Positions 1 to 7,728 of a DNA stretch of 14,801 nucleotides are shown piece after piece. This DNA is from Desulfuromonadales bacterium (GTDB lineage Bacteria; Desulfobacterota; Desulfuromonadia; Desulfuromonadales; BM103), in the NCBI GenBank assembly GCA_030630015.1, contig DAOVNV010000027.1:1-14801 (forward strand), written 5' to 3'. Under the pieces are notes generated by a model. The model did no database searches and was not told the DNA's origin. It saw only the letters and a program-made list of their open reading frames with translations. The translations under genes and the position numbers were made by a program. Each line of letters opens with the position of its first letter. Within the stretch, counting starts at the first letter, position 1.

Positions 1-188
1 AAGCTGAACAGGAGAGGGCTCGGGCGTTTGCAGAGGCCCTTGCCGAAGCCCGCATCCTAGCCGGGGAAGAAGAGGCTGTTCGACGGCAAGCTGCTCTGCA
101 GTACTGTCAGCGGCTGGCCGAAATGCCTGAATCGTTTCTGAGGGAGATTCTGGAACGCAGCATTCAACGCATTCTGCCGGAAGGTTAA
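1..188 (+). CDS. ntpF: V/A-type ATPase peripheral-stalk subunit NtpF (H/G-like), 3' end only
   Basis: The reading frame is open from the left edge (codons begin at position 3) and ends at TAA 186-188, giving the last 61 residues of a protein that starts outside the window. The visible part is rich in Ala, Glu, Arg and Gln with heptad-like spacing (AEALAEARILAGEEEAV), and ends in a short helical tail (FLREILERSIQRIL). This fits the coiled-coil small subunit that pairs with subunit E to form the peripheral stalk of V/A-type ATPases. It stops 2 bases before ntpI, the place ntpF (also called subunit H or G) holds in the E. hirae ntpFIKECGABD order. Identification depends mainly on context, because coiled-coil stalk subunits diverge strongly. 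Confidence 0.72.
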   Translation, partial: AEQERARAFAEALAEARILAGEEEAVRRQAALQYCQRLAEMPESFLREILERSIQRILPEG

Positions 189-190
189 GA

Positions 191-2077
191 ATGATCATCC
201 GAATGGCCAAGGTTGAGATTATCGGGCCCAAAGAGCAGTTGATGACTGTCCTCGCCCTGCTGCGTGGCCGGGGTGTGTTTCAGCCGGACCCCGCCCTGAT
301 GCGTGCCGGCGACCTGGCTTCCGGCGGGCAGACTCATGGCCTGGTCCTGAGTGCAGACGAAATCCGTGAACGTCTTTTTTTCGAGGAATTGCGATCCAGT
401 ATGCGGCAGTTGGTTGATCTGCTGCCGGAGTTGCCGGTGCCTTCTGCCCATTTGCACCCGTTGCCGGTCATGGATGTCCTGGCGGAACTGGTGGAAAAGC
501 ATATCGAGGAAGCTGAACGGCTGCAAACCCAGCTTGAAGAGCAGCGTGCTGACGAGGCAGCTCTGGCGCGGGACCTGGTGTTCTGGGAAACTCTCGAGCC
601 GATGTTGGCAGACCTGCCGGAAGAATCGGACCTGGAATTTCTGGGTGTCACCATCCACGATGCCAGTCACCTCGAAGGGCTGAAGCAACTGCTGCAGGAA
701 CGGCTCTACGGGCAGTGCGAAATCAGCGTTGCCAGGACTGCCGAAGGCGCCCTGGTCGGCCTTGTCGCCACCAGTCGGCAAATGGCCGATCAACTCCGTT
801 CGATTATGACCGATGAGCGGGTTCCGGAACTGCCGCTGCCGGAGGAACTGGCTGGATTGCCCATTCCGGAACGGATTGTTGCCTTGCGGCACAGGGTGAT
901 TGACTGCCAGGCCGCTATTGAAACGTGCAGCCGGAATCTTGATGACCTGGCCCGGCAATGGCTGCCGGTTTATCGACAGGCCCTCGACTGGCTGGAGGAG
1001 CGGCTGGCGCTTTACCGGGCCACGGCGACAGCTTATGAGACCCGGCAGTGTTTTGTCGTCGAAGGCTGGATGGCGGCCGACGAAGTTGACGGGTTGCGCC
1101 GGCAACTCACCGAAAAATTCGATGGTCAAGTCGTGCTGGAACAGCTTGAAATCATGGAGGAAGAACTCGACATGGTCCCGGTTGTCCTGCACAATCCCGG
1201 CTACTTCGCGCCCTTCGAAGTATTTTCCCGTCTGCTGCCGTTGCCCAAGTATACGTCTTATGATCCGACACCCTTTATCGGGCTGTTTTTCCCCTTGCTG
1301 TTCGGCATGATTCTCGGAGATATCGGCTACGGCTGTCTGCTGCTGATCCTTGCTGTACTTCTGGTTAAGTACTGCACGGGTCATCCCCTGGTAGTCAATC
1401 TCGGCAAGGTGCTTGGGGCGGCGGCTCTTTACACCATGCTGTTCGGCCTGTTGTTCGGGGAACTGTTCGGCAACCTGGGCGAGCAATGGTTTGGCTTGCA
1501 TCCGCTCTGGGTCGACCGGATTCATGCCATCGTGCCGATGATCATTTTTGCGATCAGCGTGGGTGTGGCGCATGTCCTTTTCGGGCTGGCCTTGGGGATC
1601 TGGACCGACCTGCGCCGCCACCAGGGTCGCGAGGCCCTGGTCAAGCTTCTGACGATTGTCCTGGTCCTGCTCGGTATCCTGACGCTGGTGGCCTGGCTTG
1701 TCCCAAAACCATGGCTGGCCGTACGTCCCCTGCTGATCAGCATCGCTGTCATCCTGCCGGTCCTGGTGGCCGCTGGAGGTTTGCTGGCCCCGCTCGAGCT
1801 GCTGAAAACCTTCGGAAATATCATTTCCTACGTGCGGATCATGGCCATTGGCCTCTGCTCCGTGCTGCTTGCGGTGGTCGCCAACCGGCTCGGTGGCGCT
1901 ACCGGTGACGTCCTGGCTGGCCTGCTGGTGGCCGGCATGCTGCATGCGTTCAATCTGCTGCTGGGGGTGTTCGCACCGACGGTCCACTCCCTGCGTCTGC
2001 ATTACGTGGAGTTTTTCAGCAAATTTCTCGACCTCGGTGGTCGCCGTTTCGAGCCTCTGGAGCGCAACGGTCCGTGA
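191..2077 (+). CDS. ntpI: V/A-type ATPase membrane subunit a (NtpI)
   Basis: This 628-residue protein is the ion-channel stator (subunit a, or I) of the membrane sector, close to the usual 620-660 residues. The first roughly 350 residues are soluble, beginning with the typical MAKVEIIGPKEQL-like fold, and contain long charged helices. From about residue 355 there are repeated hydrophobic segments (starting TPFIGLFFPLLFGMILGDIG) that make up 7-8 membrane helices. The essential arginine facing the c-ring carboxylate is R549, in SYVRIMAIGL. The start at 191 is preceded by GGAAGG at 179-184. An in-frame ATG at 203 is a less likely alternative, since family members usually carry a few residues before the MxKVEIIG strand. 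The gene sits 2 bases after ntpF and 32 before ntpK. Confidence 0.96.
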   Translation: MIIRMAKVEIIGPKEQLMTVLALLRGRGVFQPDPALMRAGDLASGGQTHGLVLSADEIRERLFFEELRSSMRQLVDLLPELPVPSAHLHPLPVMDVLAELVEKHIEEAERLQTQLEEQRADEAALARDLVFWETLEPMLADLPEESDLEFLGVTIHDASHLEGLKQLLQERLYGQCEISVARTAEGALVGLVATSRQMADQLRSIMTDERVPELPLPEELAGLPIPERIVALRHRVIDCQAAIETCSRNLDDLARQWLPVYRQALDWLEERLALYRATATAYETRQCFVVEGWMAADEVDGLRRQLTEKFDGQVVLEQLEIMEEELDMVPVVLHNPGYFAPFEVFSRLLPLPKYTSYDPTPFIGLFFPLLFGMILGDIGYGCLLLILAVLLVKYCTGHPLVVNLGKVLGAAALYTMLFGLLFGELFGNLGEQWFGLHPLWVDRIHAIVPMIIFAISVGVAHVLFGLALGIWTDLRRHQGREALVKLLTIVLVLLGILTLVAWLVPKPWLAVRPLLISIAVILPVLVAAGGLLAPLELLKTFGNIISYVRIMAIGLCSVLLAVVANRLGGATGDVLAGLLVAGMLHAFNLLLGVFAPTVHSLRLHYVEFFSKFLDLGGRRFEPLERNGP

Positions 2078-2093
2078 GTCTCGTGACAGATTC

Positions 2094-2102
2094 AAAGGAG
2101 GT
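2094..2102 (+). promoter_or_regulatory. strong ribosome binding site of ntpK
   Basis: AAAGGAGGT is a near-perfect Shine-Dalgarno sequence, 8 bases before ATG 2110. It is the strongest ribosome binding site in the operon and precedes the only subunit needed in many copies (the c ring). An ATG at 2103 lies too close to the site and opens only a 4-codon frame, so 2110 is the start. Confidence 0.8.
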
Positions 2103-2109
2103 ATGAATT

Positions 2110-2325
2110 ATGGATAAAGCCCTGATCGCGTTAGCCGCTGCCCTGGCGGTTGGACTGCCGGCCATCGCAACCGCATGGGCCCAGTCCCGGATCGGTTCCG
2201 CAGGAGCCGGAACCCTGGCGGAGAAGCCCGAGCTGACCGGGACCATCATTATCCTGGTGGCCATTCCCGAGACCATGGTCATTCTCGGTTTTGTCGTAGC
2301 CGCCATGATCCTCATGATGTTTTAG
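2110..2325 (+). CDS. ntpK: V/A-type ATPase c-ring subunit (NtpK), short two-helix form
   Basis: This 71-residue proteolipid forms the rotating c ring. It has two membrane helices (about residues 4-23 and 45-69) joined by a polar loop with the conserved K39-P40-E41. The ion-binding carboxylate is E54, in IPETMVIL. Only one hairpin is present, unlike the four-helix NtpK of E. hirae, so every hairpin carries a carboxylate; that favours a high ion-to-ATP ratio and ATP synthesis. Q25 in helix 1 lines up, counted from the KPE loop, with the Na+ ligand Gln32 of the Ilyobacter tartaricus c subunit, and T55 follows E54 as Ser66 follows Glu65 there. Na+ coupling is therefore possible but not shown. It is preceded by a strong ribosome binding site and followed after 6 bases by ntpE. 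Confidence 0.95.
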   Translation: MDKALIALAAALAVGLPAIATAWAQSRIGSAGAGTLAEKPELTGTIIILVAIPETMVILGFVVAAMILMMF

Positions 2326-2331
2326 TTCGGT

Positions 2332-2931
2332 ATGGGACAACAGGAACTGAAGAGAGCCCTGGTACGCGAGGCGGAAGAGCGGATCCGCAGCCTCTGGGCA
2401 GATGCTGAGGACGAAATTGCCGCACTGCGCAACAAGGTGGCCGAACAGAACAAGGCGGCGGACGCTGATGCCGCAAAGGAACGGCAAGATGCACTGGCGA
2501 CTTTGCGAGCAGAGTCCTGGCAGAGAAGCGTCGCAACCGAGCGACGCGCCGGTCTGGATGCAGAAACCCTTGTGTTGGCCCGCCTGCTGGCCCTGGCCGG
2601 AGAGTTGTTACCGGCGCTTGTTGCTGATGACCGGGAGGGATGGTTTGCCGCTCTGGCTGATGAGCTTCCGGAATATGCCTGGGAAGAAGTTCGCGTTCAT
2701 CCGGATGACGTGCCGCATGCCGCAAAGGCTTTTGTGAAGGCCGAAGTGGTCGCCGATGACACTATTGCCGGCGGGCTGATTGTCTCTGGCGATGCAGGAA
2801 GGATTCGGGTCGACAACCGCCTGGCCAAGCGTCTGGAGCGGCTCTGGCCGGACCTCCTGCCGCAGTTGATTGACGAAGTCAGGAAGAAGGAGTCCCTTGA
2901 TGATGCAGTTCCTCCTGAAACCACATCCTGA
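2332..2931 (+). CDS. ntpE: V/A-type ATPase peripheral-stalk subunit E (NtpE)
   Basis: This 199-residue protein is the usual length for subunit E, which links the A3B3 head to the membrane stator. Residues 1 to about 80 form a long charged helix rich in Glu, Ala, Arg and Lys (coiled coil with NtpF). The C-terminal half is the globular domain, with the family's closing pattern GGLIVSGDAGRIRVDNRLAK followed by a final helix (LWPDLLPQLIDEV). The ATG at 2332 lies 6 bases after the ntpK stop and lacks a clear Shine-Dalgarno sequence (TTTTAGTTCGGT precedes it), so translation is probably coupled to ntpK. The last 32 bases overlap ntpC. Confidence 0.9.
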   Translation: MGQQELKRALVREAEERIRSLWADAEDEIAALRNKVAEQNKAADADAAKERQDALATLRAESWQRSVATERRAGLDAETLVLARLLALAGELLPALVADDREGWFAALADELPEYAWEEVRVHPDDVPHAAKAFVKAEVVADDTIAGGLIVSGDAGRIRVDNRLAKRLERLWPDLLPQLIDEVRKKESLDDAVPPETTS

Positions 2932-3817
2932 GACGGGGCCGTCGGATGACTACCTGCTGGCGCGGGTGCGTTATCGTCGATCGCTGCTCGACTTATCGGG
3001 GATGAGTGACTCCTGGCCGGGACTTAGTCCCGAAGAAGGGCTGCAGGACGTGTTTCTGTGGGTTTTTGATCGCCTGAATCCGACCCTGTTCAAACAATTG
3101 CGTCCTTACCTGGAACTGGTCGCGGGGCATAGCCTGGTTCTTGCCCTGCGTCTGTACCGGGCCGAGAAGAGGGAGGCCTTGAGCCACCTGCTGCAACGCA
3201 GTCTGCTGCACCCTGTTCTGCAAAAGCAGATGCTGACAACCGAATCGACCGAGCAGCTGGTGACCTCTCTTGAAACGTTGCTCGCCCCGGCTTACCCTGA
3301 ACTGGAAGGGCTTCTCATGGTTTACAAAGGGCAGGGGCCGGGTGGGGTGGAAGAGCAACTCGAGGCGGGATTCCTGTTGCGGTCTCTTGCGACGGTACGC
3401 GCGACGCCGGTCCACAAGCTTCTGACCTGGATGGTCGATCTGCGCAATATCCTGTCCGTTGCCAAATACTGGCGCTGGCAGGTTGAGCAGGAGCCGCCGT
3501 TGCTGTCCGGGGGCACGGTGGCCCCGGTGCGCCTGCAGCGCTTGTGGGTGCGTCGTGACGAAGCCGGGCTCGGCAGGGTCGTCACGCGCAGATCTGGTCT
3601 TACCGAGCCTCCGCCGGTGAATTCCCGTTCCATTGAAATGGCTCTGCTGCGCGGCATGACCGGCGAACTGCACAGGTCCGGGCGCGACCCGCTCGGTCTG
3701 GGTGTGCTGGTCGATTATCTGTGGTGCTGCCAGGTTGCTGCACGCAACCGGGCCCTGTTGCTCAACCTGGAGGATGGGCAGGGACATCTTCTCAACGAAA
3801 CACTGGTGTCGGTATGA
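2900..3817 (+). CDS. ntpC: V/A-type ATPase subunit C (NtpC, d-like)
   Basis: This 305-residue protein is the adaptor that sits on the c ring and receives the central shaft (subunit C in bacteria, d in eukaryotes). It is mostly helical and lacks membrane segments, with the family's late motif of basic and aromatic residues (WMVDLRNILSVAKYWRW). The length is somewhat below the usual 320-360. ATG 2900 is chosen because GGAAGAAGGAG at 2882-2892 precedes it by 7 bases and because an upstream in-frame start at 2870 would add ten basic residues unlike the family. A second ATG follows at 2903. The gene overlaps ntpE by 32 bases and ntpG by 4 (ATGA). Family conservation is modest, so the call leans on operon position. 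Confidence 0.86.
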   Translation: MMQFLLKPHPETGPSDDYLLARVRYRRSLLDLSGMSDSWPGLSPEEGLQDVFLWVFDRLNPTLFKQLRPYLELVAGHSLVLALRLYRAEKREALSHLLQRSLLHPVLQKQMLTTESTEQLVTSLETLLAPAYPELEGLLMVYKGQGPGGVEEQLEAGFLLRSLATVRATPVHKLLTWMVDLRNILSVAKYWRWQVEQEPPLLSGGTVAPVRLQRLWVRRDEAGLGRVVTRRSGLTEPPPVNSRSIEMALLRGMTGELHRSGRDPLGLGVLVDYLWCCQVAARNRALLLNLEDGQGHLLNETLVSV

Positions 3818-4134
3818 AAGAAGTGGTTTTCCTGACAACGGAACAGGCCCTGGACGGGTTCAGCCTGACCGGGGTCCGGCAGATGGTTGCCACTGTCGAA
3901 CAGGCGGAGCAGACCCTGCGCGAAATCCTTGACGATGCAGATGTCGGGGTTGTCGCGGTTGAGGAGCCCCTGGCGGAGATGATCGGCGAAGCTCAGCTGA
4001 AAGAAATGACCCGGCGCTGGCCGGGTGTTCTGGTCACCCTTCCCACGCCGGGACCTGTCCCTCACGCTGAAGCAGATGCATTGCAGCGCATGGTGAGACG
4101 GGCTCTCGGCTATCACGTACGGTTGGATGCATGA
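3814..4134 (+). CDS. ntpG: V/A-type ATPase central-shaft subunit F (NtpG)
   Basis: This 106-residue protein is the small globular subunit that binds the D shaft and regulates rotation. It shows the alternating strand-helix pattern of the family: an N-terminal strand (KEVVFLTTEQALDGFSLTGV), a second strand (VGVVAVEEPLAEMI), a third with conserved Pro (PGVLVTLPTPG) and a C-terminal helix (ALQRMVRRALGYHVRL). The start at 3814 overlaps the ntpC stop in ATGA, and the stop overlaps the ntpA start the same way, so the three genes are probably translationally coupled. The length matches the usual 100-110 residues. Confidence 0.9.
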   Translation: MKEVVFLTTEQALDGFSLTGVRQMVATVEQAEQTLREILDDADVGVVAVEEPLAEMIGEAQLKEMTRRWPGVLVTLPTPGPVPHAEADALQRMVRRALGYHVRLDA

Positions 4135-5759
4135 ATGGTCAGGTAATTGGTATCAGTGGCGCCACGATTCGGGCCGACCTGGCGGATGTCAGGGTTGGAG
4201 ACCGGGTTTTTGTCGGAGAGGCCCGATTGACCGGCGAGGTCGTGCGGCTTGATCAGAAGGGAGCCACAATCCAGGTTTTTGAAGAGACCAAGGGCCTGGG
4301 TATTGGCGAGCCGGTGGCGAGCGCTGGAGGCCCCCTGGTGGTCACTCTCGGCCCCGGTCTGCTCGGTGGTGTGTACGACGGATTGCAGCGACCGCTGCAG
4401 CAACTGCGCAAACAGGGCGGAGATTTTGTGCAGAGCGGCCAGGATTCCTTTCCGATGGACCGCTTGGCTCGCTGGACATTCACAGCAGTCAGGCAGCCAG
4501 GTGATCAGATCCGCACCGGAGAGCCGCTGGGGTGGGTCATGGAAGGACATGTTCGTCATCAGATTCTGTCTGCTGCCGACGGTACGCTACGCGAAATTTG
4601 CCGGGGGGGAGAGCTCGGCATGGACGATCCGCTAGCGGTGCTCGCCGATGGGCGTACTCTGCGCCTCTGGCATGCCTGGCCGGTGCGTCAGCCGCGTCCG
4701 CGCCTGACCCGGCAGGCTCCGACTGTCCCGCTGATCACTGGGCAGCGCTGCCTGGATTTCCTGTTCCCGCTCATCAAGGGCGGCGTTGCTATCGTGCCCG
4801 GCGGATTCGGCACCGGCAAGACGGTCCTCGAGCAAAGCATCGCCAAATTTGCCGATGTCGATATCGTTGTCTATGTCGGTTGCGGTGAACGCGGCAACGA
4901 GATGGCCAGTCTGCTCGACGAGTTCGGAGAGTTGCAGGATCTTAAAAGCGGCCGCCCGCTTGCGGAGCGGACGATCATTGTCGCCAACACCTCCAACATG
5001 CCGGTCGCCGCACGCGAATCCTCCATCTTTACCGCCGTGACCATGGCCGAGTACTACCGTGACATGGGCCTGGATGTGCTCCTGCTGGCCGACAGCTTGT
5101 CGCGCTGGGCGGAGGCGCTGCGTGAAATCTCTTCTGCCCTCGAAGAAATGCCGGGTGAAGATGGCTTCCCGACCTACCTGGGGTCACGGCTCGCCAATTT
5201 TATTGAACGGGCCGGCGTGATCGAGACGCTCGGCAGCGGACAGGGTTCATTGACCATGATCCTGGCTGTCTCTCCTCCCGGGGCCGACTTTACCGAACCG
5301 GTGACCCAGAGCTGCCTGCGGATTGCCGGGACCCTCTGGATGCTCGATACCCACCTGGCCCATCGGCGGCACTTCCCCGCTGTCGATTGGACCCAGAGCT
5401 ATTCTCTTTATTGCAGTCACGCGGCGAGCCATTTTACCGATCTGCACACCGGCTGGGAAGATGTGCAGGGCCGCTGCCGTGACCTACTGCAGCGCGAAGA
5501 AACCCTGCGCGAGGTTGCCGAAGTGGTCGGTATGGAGGGACTGCAGGACCGGGATCGGTTGTTGATGGAGATGGCCGAGCGTATCCGCCTGGAATTTTTG
5601 TGCCAGAACAGCTTTACTGAGGATGCGTTCAGCACACCGCAAGACACGGTCAGCAGGATCACGGCTTTGGTTGACGAGTATGATCGTGCCCTGTCAAACC
5701 TTGACAAGGGAGTCACGCTCGAAGAGGCGTTGCGGGGGGCGGCCGATGCGACTGTCTGA
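4131..5759 (+). CDS. ntpA: V/A-type ATPase catalytic subunit A (NtpA)
   Basis: The catalytic subunit hydrolyses or makes ATP in the A3B3 head. Visible in order are the N-terminal barrel, the bulge region (GPGLLGGVYDGLQRPL), the P-loop GGFGTGKT (residues 224-231, Lys230), the catalytic glutamate in GCGERGNEM (E253), the nucleotide-site motif NTSNMPVAARE, Walker B LLLAD (Asp321) with SRWAEALREIS, and SPPGADFTEPVTQ. At 542 residues it is about 40-50 shorter than usual A subunits. Its P-loop differs from the customary GPFGSGKT or GPFGAGKT of this family: Gly replaces Pro at the second position, and Thr replaces Ser/Ala before GKT. All other catalytic residues are present, so it should be active. 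It overlaps ntpG by 4 bases and ntpB by 14. Confidence 0.97.
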   Translation: MNGQVIGISGATIRADLADVRVGDRVFVGEARLTGEVVRLDQKGATIQVFEETKGLGIGEPVASAGGPLVVTLGPGLLGGVYDGLQRPLQQLRKQGGDFVQSGQDSFPMDRLARWTFTAVRQPGDQIRTGEPLGWVMEGHVRHQILSAADGTLREICRGGELGMDDPLAVLADGRTLRLWHAWPVRQPRPRLTRQAPTVPLITGQRCLDFLFPLIKGGVAIVPGGFGTGKTVLEQSIAKFADVDIVVYVGCGERGNEMASLLDEFGELQDLKSGRPLAERTIIVANTSNMPVAARESSIFTAVTMAEYYRDMGLDVLLLADSLSRWAEALREISSALEEMPGEDGFPTYLGSRLANFIERAGVIETLGSGQGSLTMILAVSPPGADFTEPVTQSCLRIAGTLWMLDTHLAHRRHFPAVDWTQSYSLYCSHAASHFTDLHTGWEDVQGRCRDLLQREETLREVAEVVGMEGLQDRDRLLMEMAERIRLEFLCQNSFTEDAFSTPQDTVSRITALVDEYDRALSNLDKGVTLEEALRGAADATV

Positions 5760-7071
5760 ACACGCCTACCGGACGGTGTCCGCCCTGCGTGGACCGCTGC
5801 TTTTCCTGGAGCAGGTTTTTGCCGCACGCATCGGCGAATTGGTGAAAATTGTCGCCCCGGACGGGCGGCAGATGGACGGCGAAGTCCTCACGGCCGATGG
5901 CGACCGGGTGGTTGTTCAGGTGTACGGCGAGACTCAGGGCCTCGATCGGGACCGCACCGAAGTAATCCTGCAGGATGCAGTCAAACAGGCCCCCCTCGGA
6001 CAGGGTTTGCTCGGCCGGAGTTTTGATGGCTCGTTTGTGCCGCGCGACGGTATGCCGATGTTCATCCCCGAGCTTTGGGCACCGATTTCCGGGGCGCCAA
6101 TGAACCCGGTGGCCAGGAAGCATCCCGAAGAGATGATTGAAACGGGCCTGTCGTGCATCGATGGTCTGAATACCCTGGTCAAGGGGCAGAAGCTGCCGAT
6201 TTTCTCCTGTTCCGGTCTGCCGGCACGCGAACTGACCGACCAGCTGTTGAGTCATTGCCGTTTGCCGGGCGGTGGCCCCTTCGTGGTGGTTTTCGTGTCG
6301 ATCGGCCTGACCCATTTCGAGTACCTCTACTATCTGGAGACTCTGGCGCGGATGGAAAACCGCTTTGTCGCTTTTGTCAACCTGGCCGACGACCCGGTGG
6401 TCGAGCGGCTGCTCGCGCCGCGGCTCGGCCTGACCGTGGCCGAAGATCTGGCGTTTCGTTGCGGCATGGACGTGCTGGTGATCATGGCCGACATGACCAA
6501 TTACTGCGACGCCCTGCGCGAAATTGCCACGGCCCGAGAAGAACTGCCCGGCCGGCGCGGCTACCCGGGCCACATGTATTCAGATCTCGCTTCGCTCTAC
6601 GAGAGGGCCGGTCGGATTCACGGTCGTGAAGGCTCGATCACCATGCTGCCGGTCGTGACCATGCCCGAGGATGACATCACCCATCCGATTCCCGACCTGA
6701 CCGGCTACATTACCGAGGGGCAGATCGTCCTGTCGCGGGAACTGCACCAGAAAGGCATCTTCCCGCCAGTGGACGTATTGCCGAGCCTGTCCCGGCTGAT
6801 GCAGAACGGTATCGGCGCCGGCCGGACCCGCGAGGATCACCAGGGCGTGGTCAATCTCCTGTACCGAGCCTATGCCAAGGGCTGTGATCTGCGCCGCCTC
6901 GAGGCAGTGGTCGGGCGGGAAGGGATGCTCGCTGAAGACCAGAAAATGCTCGATTTTGCCGACCGGTTTGAAGTCGATTTCATCCACCAGGGCGAACAAC
7001 GCAGGACGGTTGGCGACACCCTCGACCTCGGCAAGCAATTGCTCGGGGAGTTCGGTCTGGTGCCGCCATGA
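5746..7071 (+). CDS. ntpB: V/A-type ATPase non-catalytic subunit B (NtpB)
   Basis: This 441-residue protein is the regulatory partner of NtpA in the hexameric head. The N-terminal barrel is followed by the family motifs LLGRSFDGSF, ETGLSCIDGLNTLVKGQKLPIFS and YPGHMYSDLASLYERAGR, then the C-terminal helices. The P-loop position reads SCSGLPAREL, lacking the Gly-Lys-Thr of an active Walker A motif, as expected of subunit B. ATG 5746 starts the conserved MRLSEHAYRTVSALRGPLLF region. Upstream in-frame starts would lie deep inside ntpA and encode unrelated basic sequence. The gene overlaps ntpA by 14 bases and ntpD by 4 (ATGA). Confidence 0.96.
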   Translation: MRLSEHAYRTVSALRGPLLFLEQVFAARIGELVKIVAPDGRQMDGEVLTADGDRVVVQVYGETQGLDRDRTEVILQDAVKQAPLGQGLLGRSFDGSFVPRDGMPMFIPELWAPISGAPMNPVARKHPEEMIETGLSCIDGLNTLVKGQKLPIFSCSGLPARELTDQLLSHCRLPGGGPFVVVFVSIGLTHFEYLYYLETLARMENRFVAFVNLADDPVVERLLAPRLGLTVAEDLAFRCGMDVLVIMADMTNYCDALREIATAREELPGRRGYPGHMYSDLASLYERAGRIHGREGSITMLPVVTMPEDDITHPIPDLTGYITEGQIVLSRELHQKGIFPPVDVLPSLSRLMQNGIGAGRTREDHQGVVNLLYRAYAKGCDLRRLEAVVGREGMLAEDQKMLDFADRFEVDFIHQGEQRRTVGDTLDLGKQLLGEFGLVPP

Positions 7072-7718
7072 TACAGCCGACCCGCACCAACCTGCTGCTG
7101 TTGCGCGAGCGCCTTGTGGCGGTCGACAACTGCACCACCATCCTGAAAGGTCGTCGCCAGGCACTGATCAAGGAGTTTTTGAAGATCACCCGGCCTTTGC
7201 TGCAGACGCGTGAGGAATTGCGCCGGGCCTACGGGCGGGCGATTGCCACCCTGCAAGTTACGCGCGGCATCGAGGGGGACAGCGTCGTTTCCGGTCTGGC
7301 CGCTGTTAGTCGGCGTGATCTGGCAGTGGAGGTCAAAGAATGCAACCTGCTCGGTTTGCGCTACCAGGATATCACTATGCACGAGACGGTGCGGCGCAAT
7401 TTTCGCAACCGGGGATATGATGATCTCGTCTCGACCCCCTGGACAGAGGAGACGATTTATGCCTTCGAAGAGATCGTCGAGGAGATCCTCGAACTGGCCA
7501 GTTTCGAAGGCAAGTTCCGTCGTCTGGCCGAGGAACTGGTGCGCCTGACCAGGCGCATCCGGGTGCTCGAGGAACGGATCATGCCTGCCCTCGGGCAGGA
7601 TATCCACGCCATGACTCAGTACCTGGCTGAACGGGAGCGGGAAACCTATTTCCGGCTCAAGCGGTTTAAGAATTATACGGCAAGGCGTGACAGATCAGAA
7701 AAGGCTGTCAGCTGTTAG
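7068..7718 (+). CDS. ntpD: V/A-type ATPase central-shaft subunit D (NtpD)
   Basis: This 216-residue protein forms the rotor axle inside the head. Its N-terminus carries the hallmark PTRTNLLLLRERL, followed by the LKGRRQALIKEF helix. The C-terminal helix has the matching RRIRVLEERIMPAL...RERETYFRLKRFK pattern, so the two ends form the antiparallel coiled coil. The length is typical. It overlaps ntpB by 4 bases and is the last gene of the operon: no counterpart of E. hirae ntpH or ntpJ (the K+ transporter subunit) follows. Its final 11 bases overlap the convergent minus-strand receptor gene. Confidence 0.95.
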   Translation: MIQPTRTNLLLLRERLVAVDNCTTILKGRRQALIKEFLKITRPLLQTREELRRAYGRAIATLQVTRGIEGDSVVSGLAAVSRRDLAVEVKECNLLGLRYQDITMHETVRRNFRNRGYDDLVSTPWTEETIYAFEEIVEEILELASFEGKFRRLAEELVRLTRRIRVLEERIMPALGQDIHAMTQYLAERERETYFRLKRFKNYTARRDRSEKAVSC

Positions 7719-7728
7719 CGGGGCCTTT
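7700..7728 (-). terminator. possible weak terminator at the convergent gene ends
   Basis: AAAGGC at 7700-7705 and GCCTTT at 7723-7728 can pair across a 17-base loop. Read on the minus strand, the right arm is followed by TTTTC, so it could weakly end transcription of the receptor gene at its own stop codon. There is no U tract on the plus side and no better terminator nearby for either gene. Confidence 0.28.

Noticed and set aside
185..2095. 636-codon antisense open frame over ntpI
   Set aside because: It mirrors ntpI, is rich in Gln, His, Asp and Arg as shadow frames of GC-rich genes usually are, has no ribosome binding site and resembles no family I know.
2870..2899. Earlier in-frame start for ntpC
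   Set aside because: It would add ten basic residues unlike the family, while ATG 2900 has a well-placed GAAGGAG.
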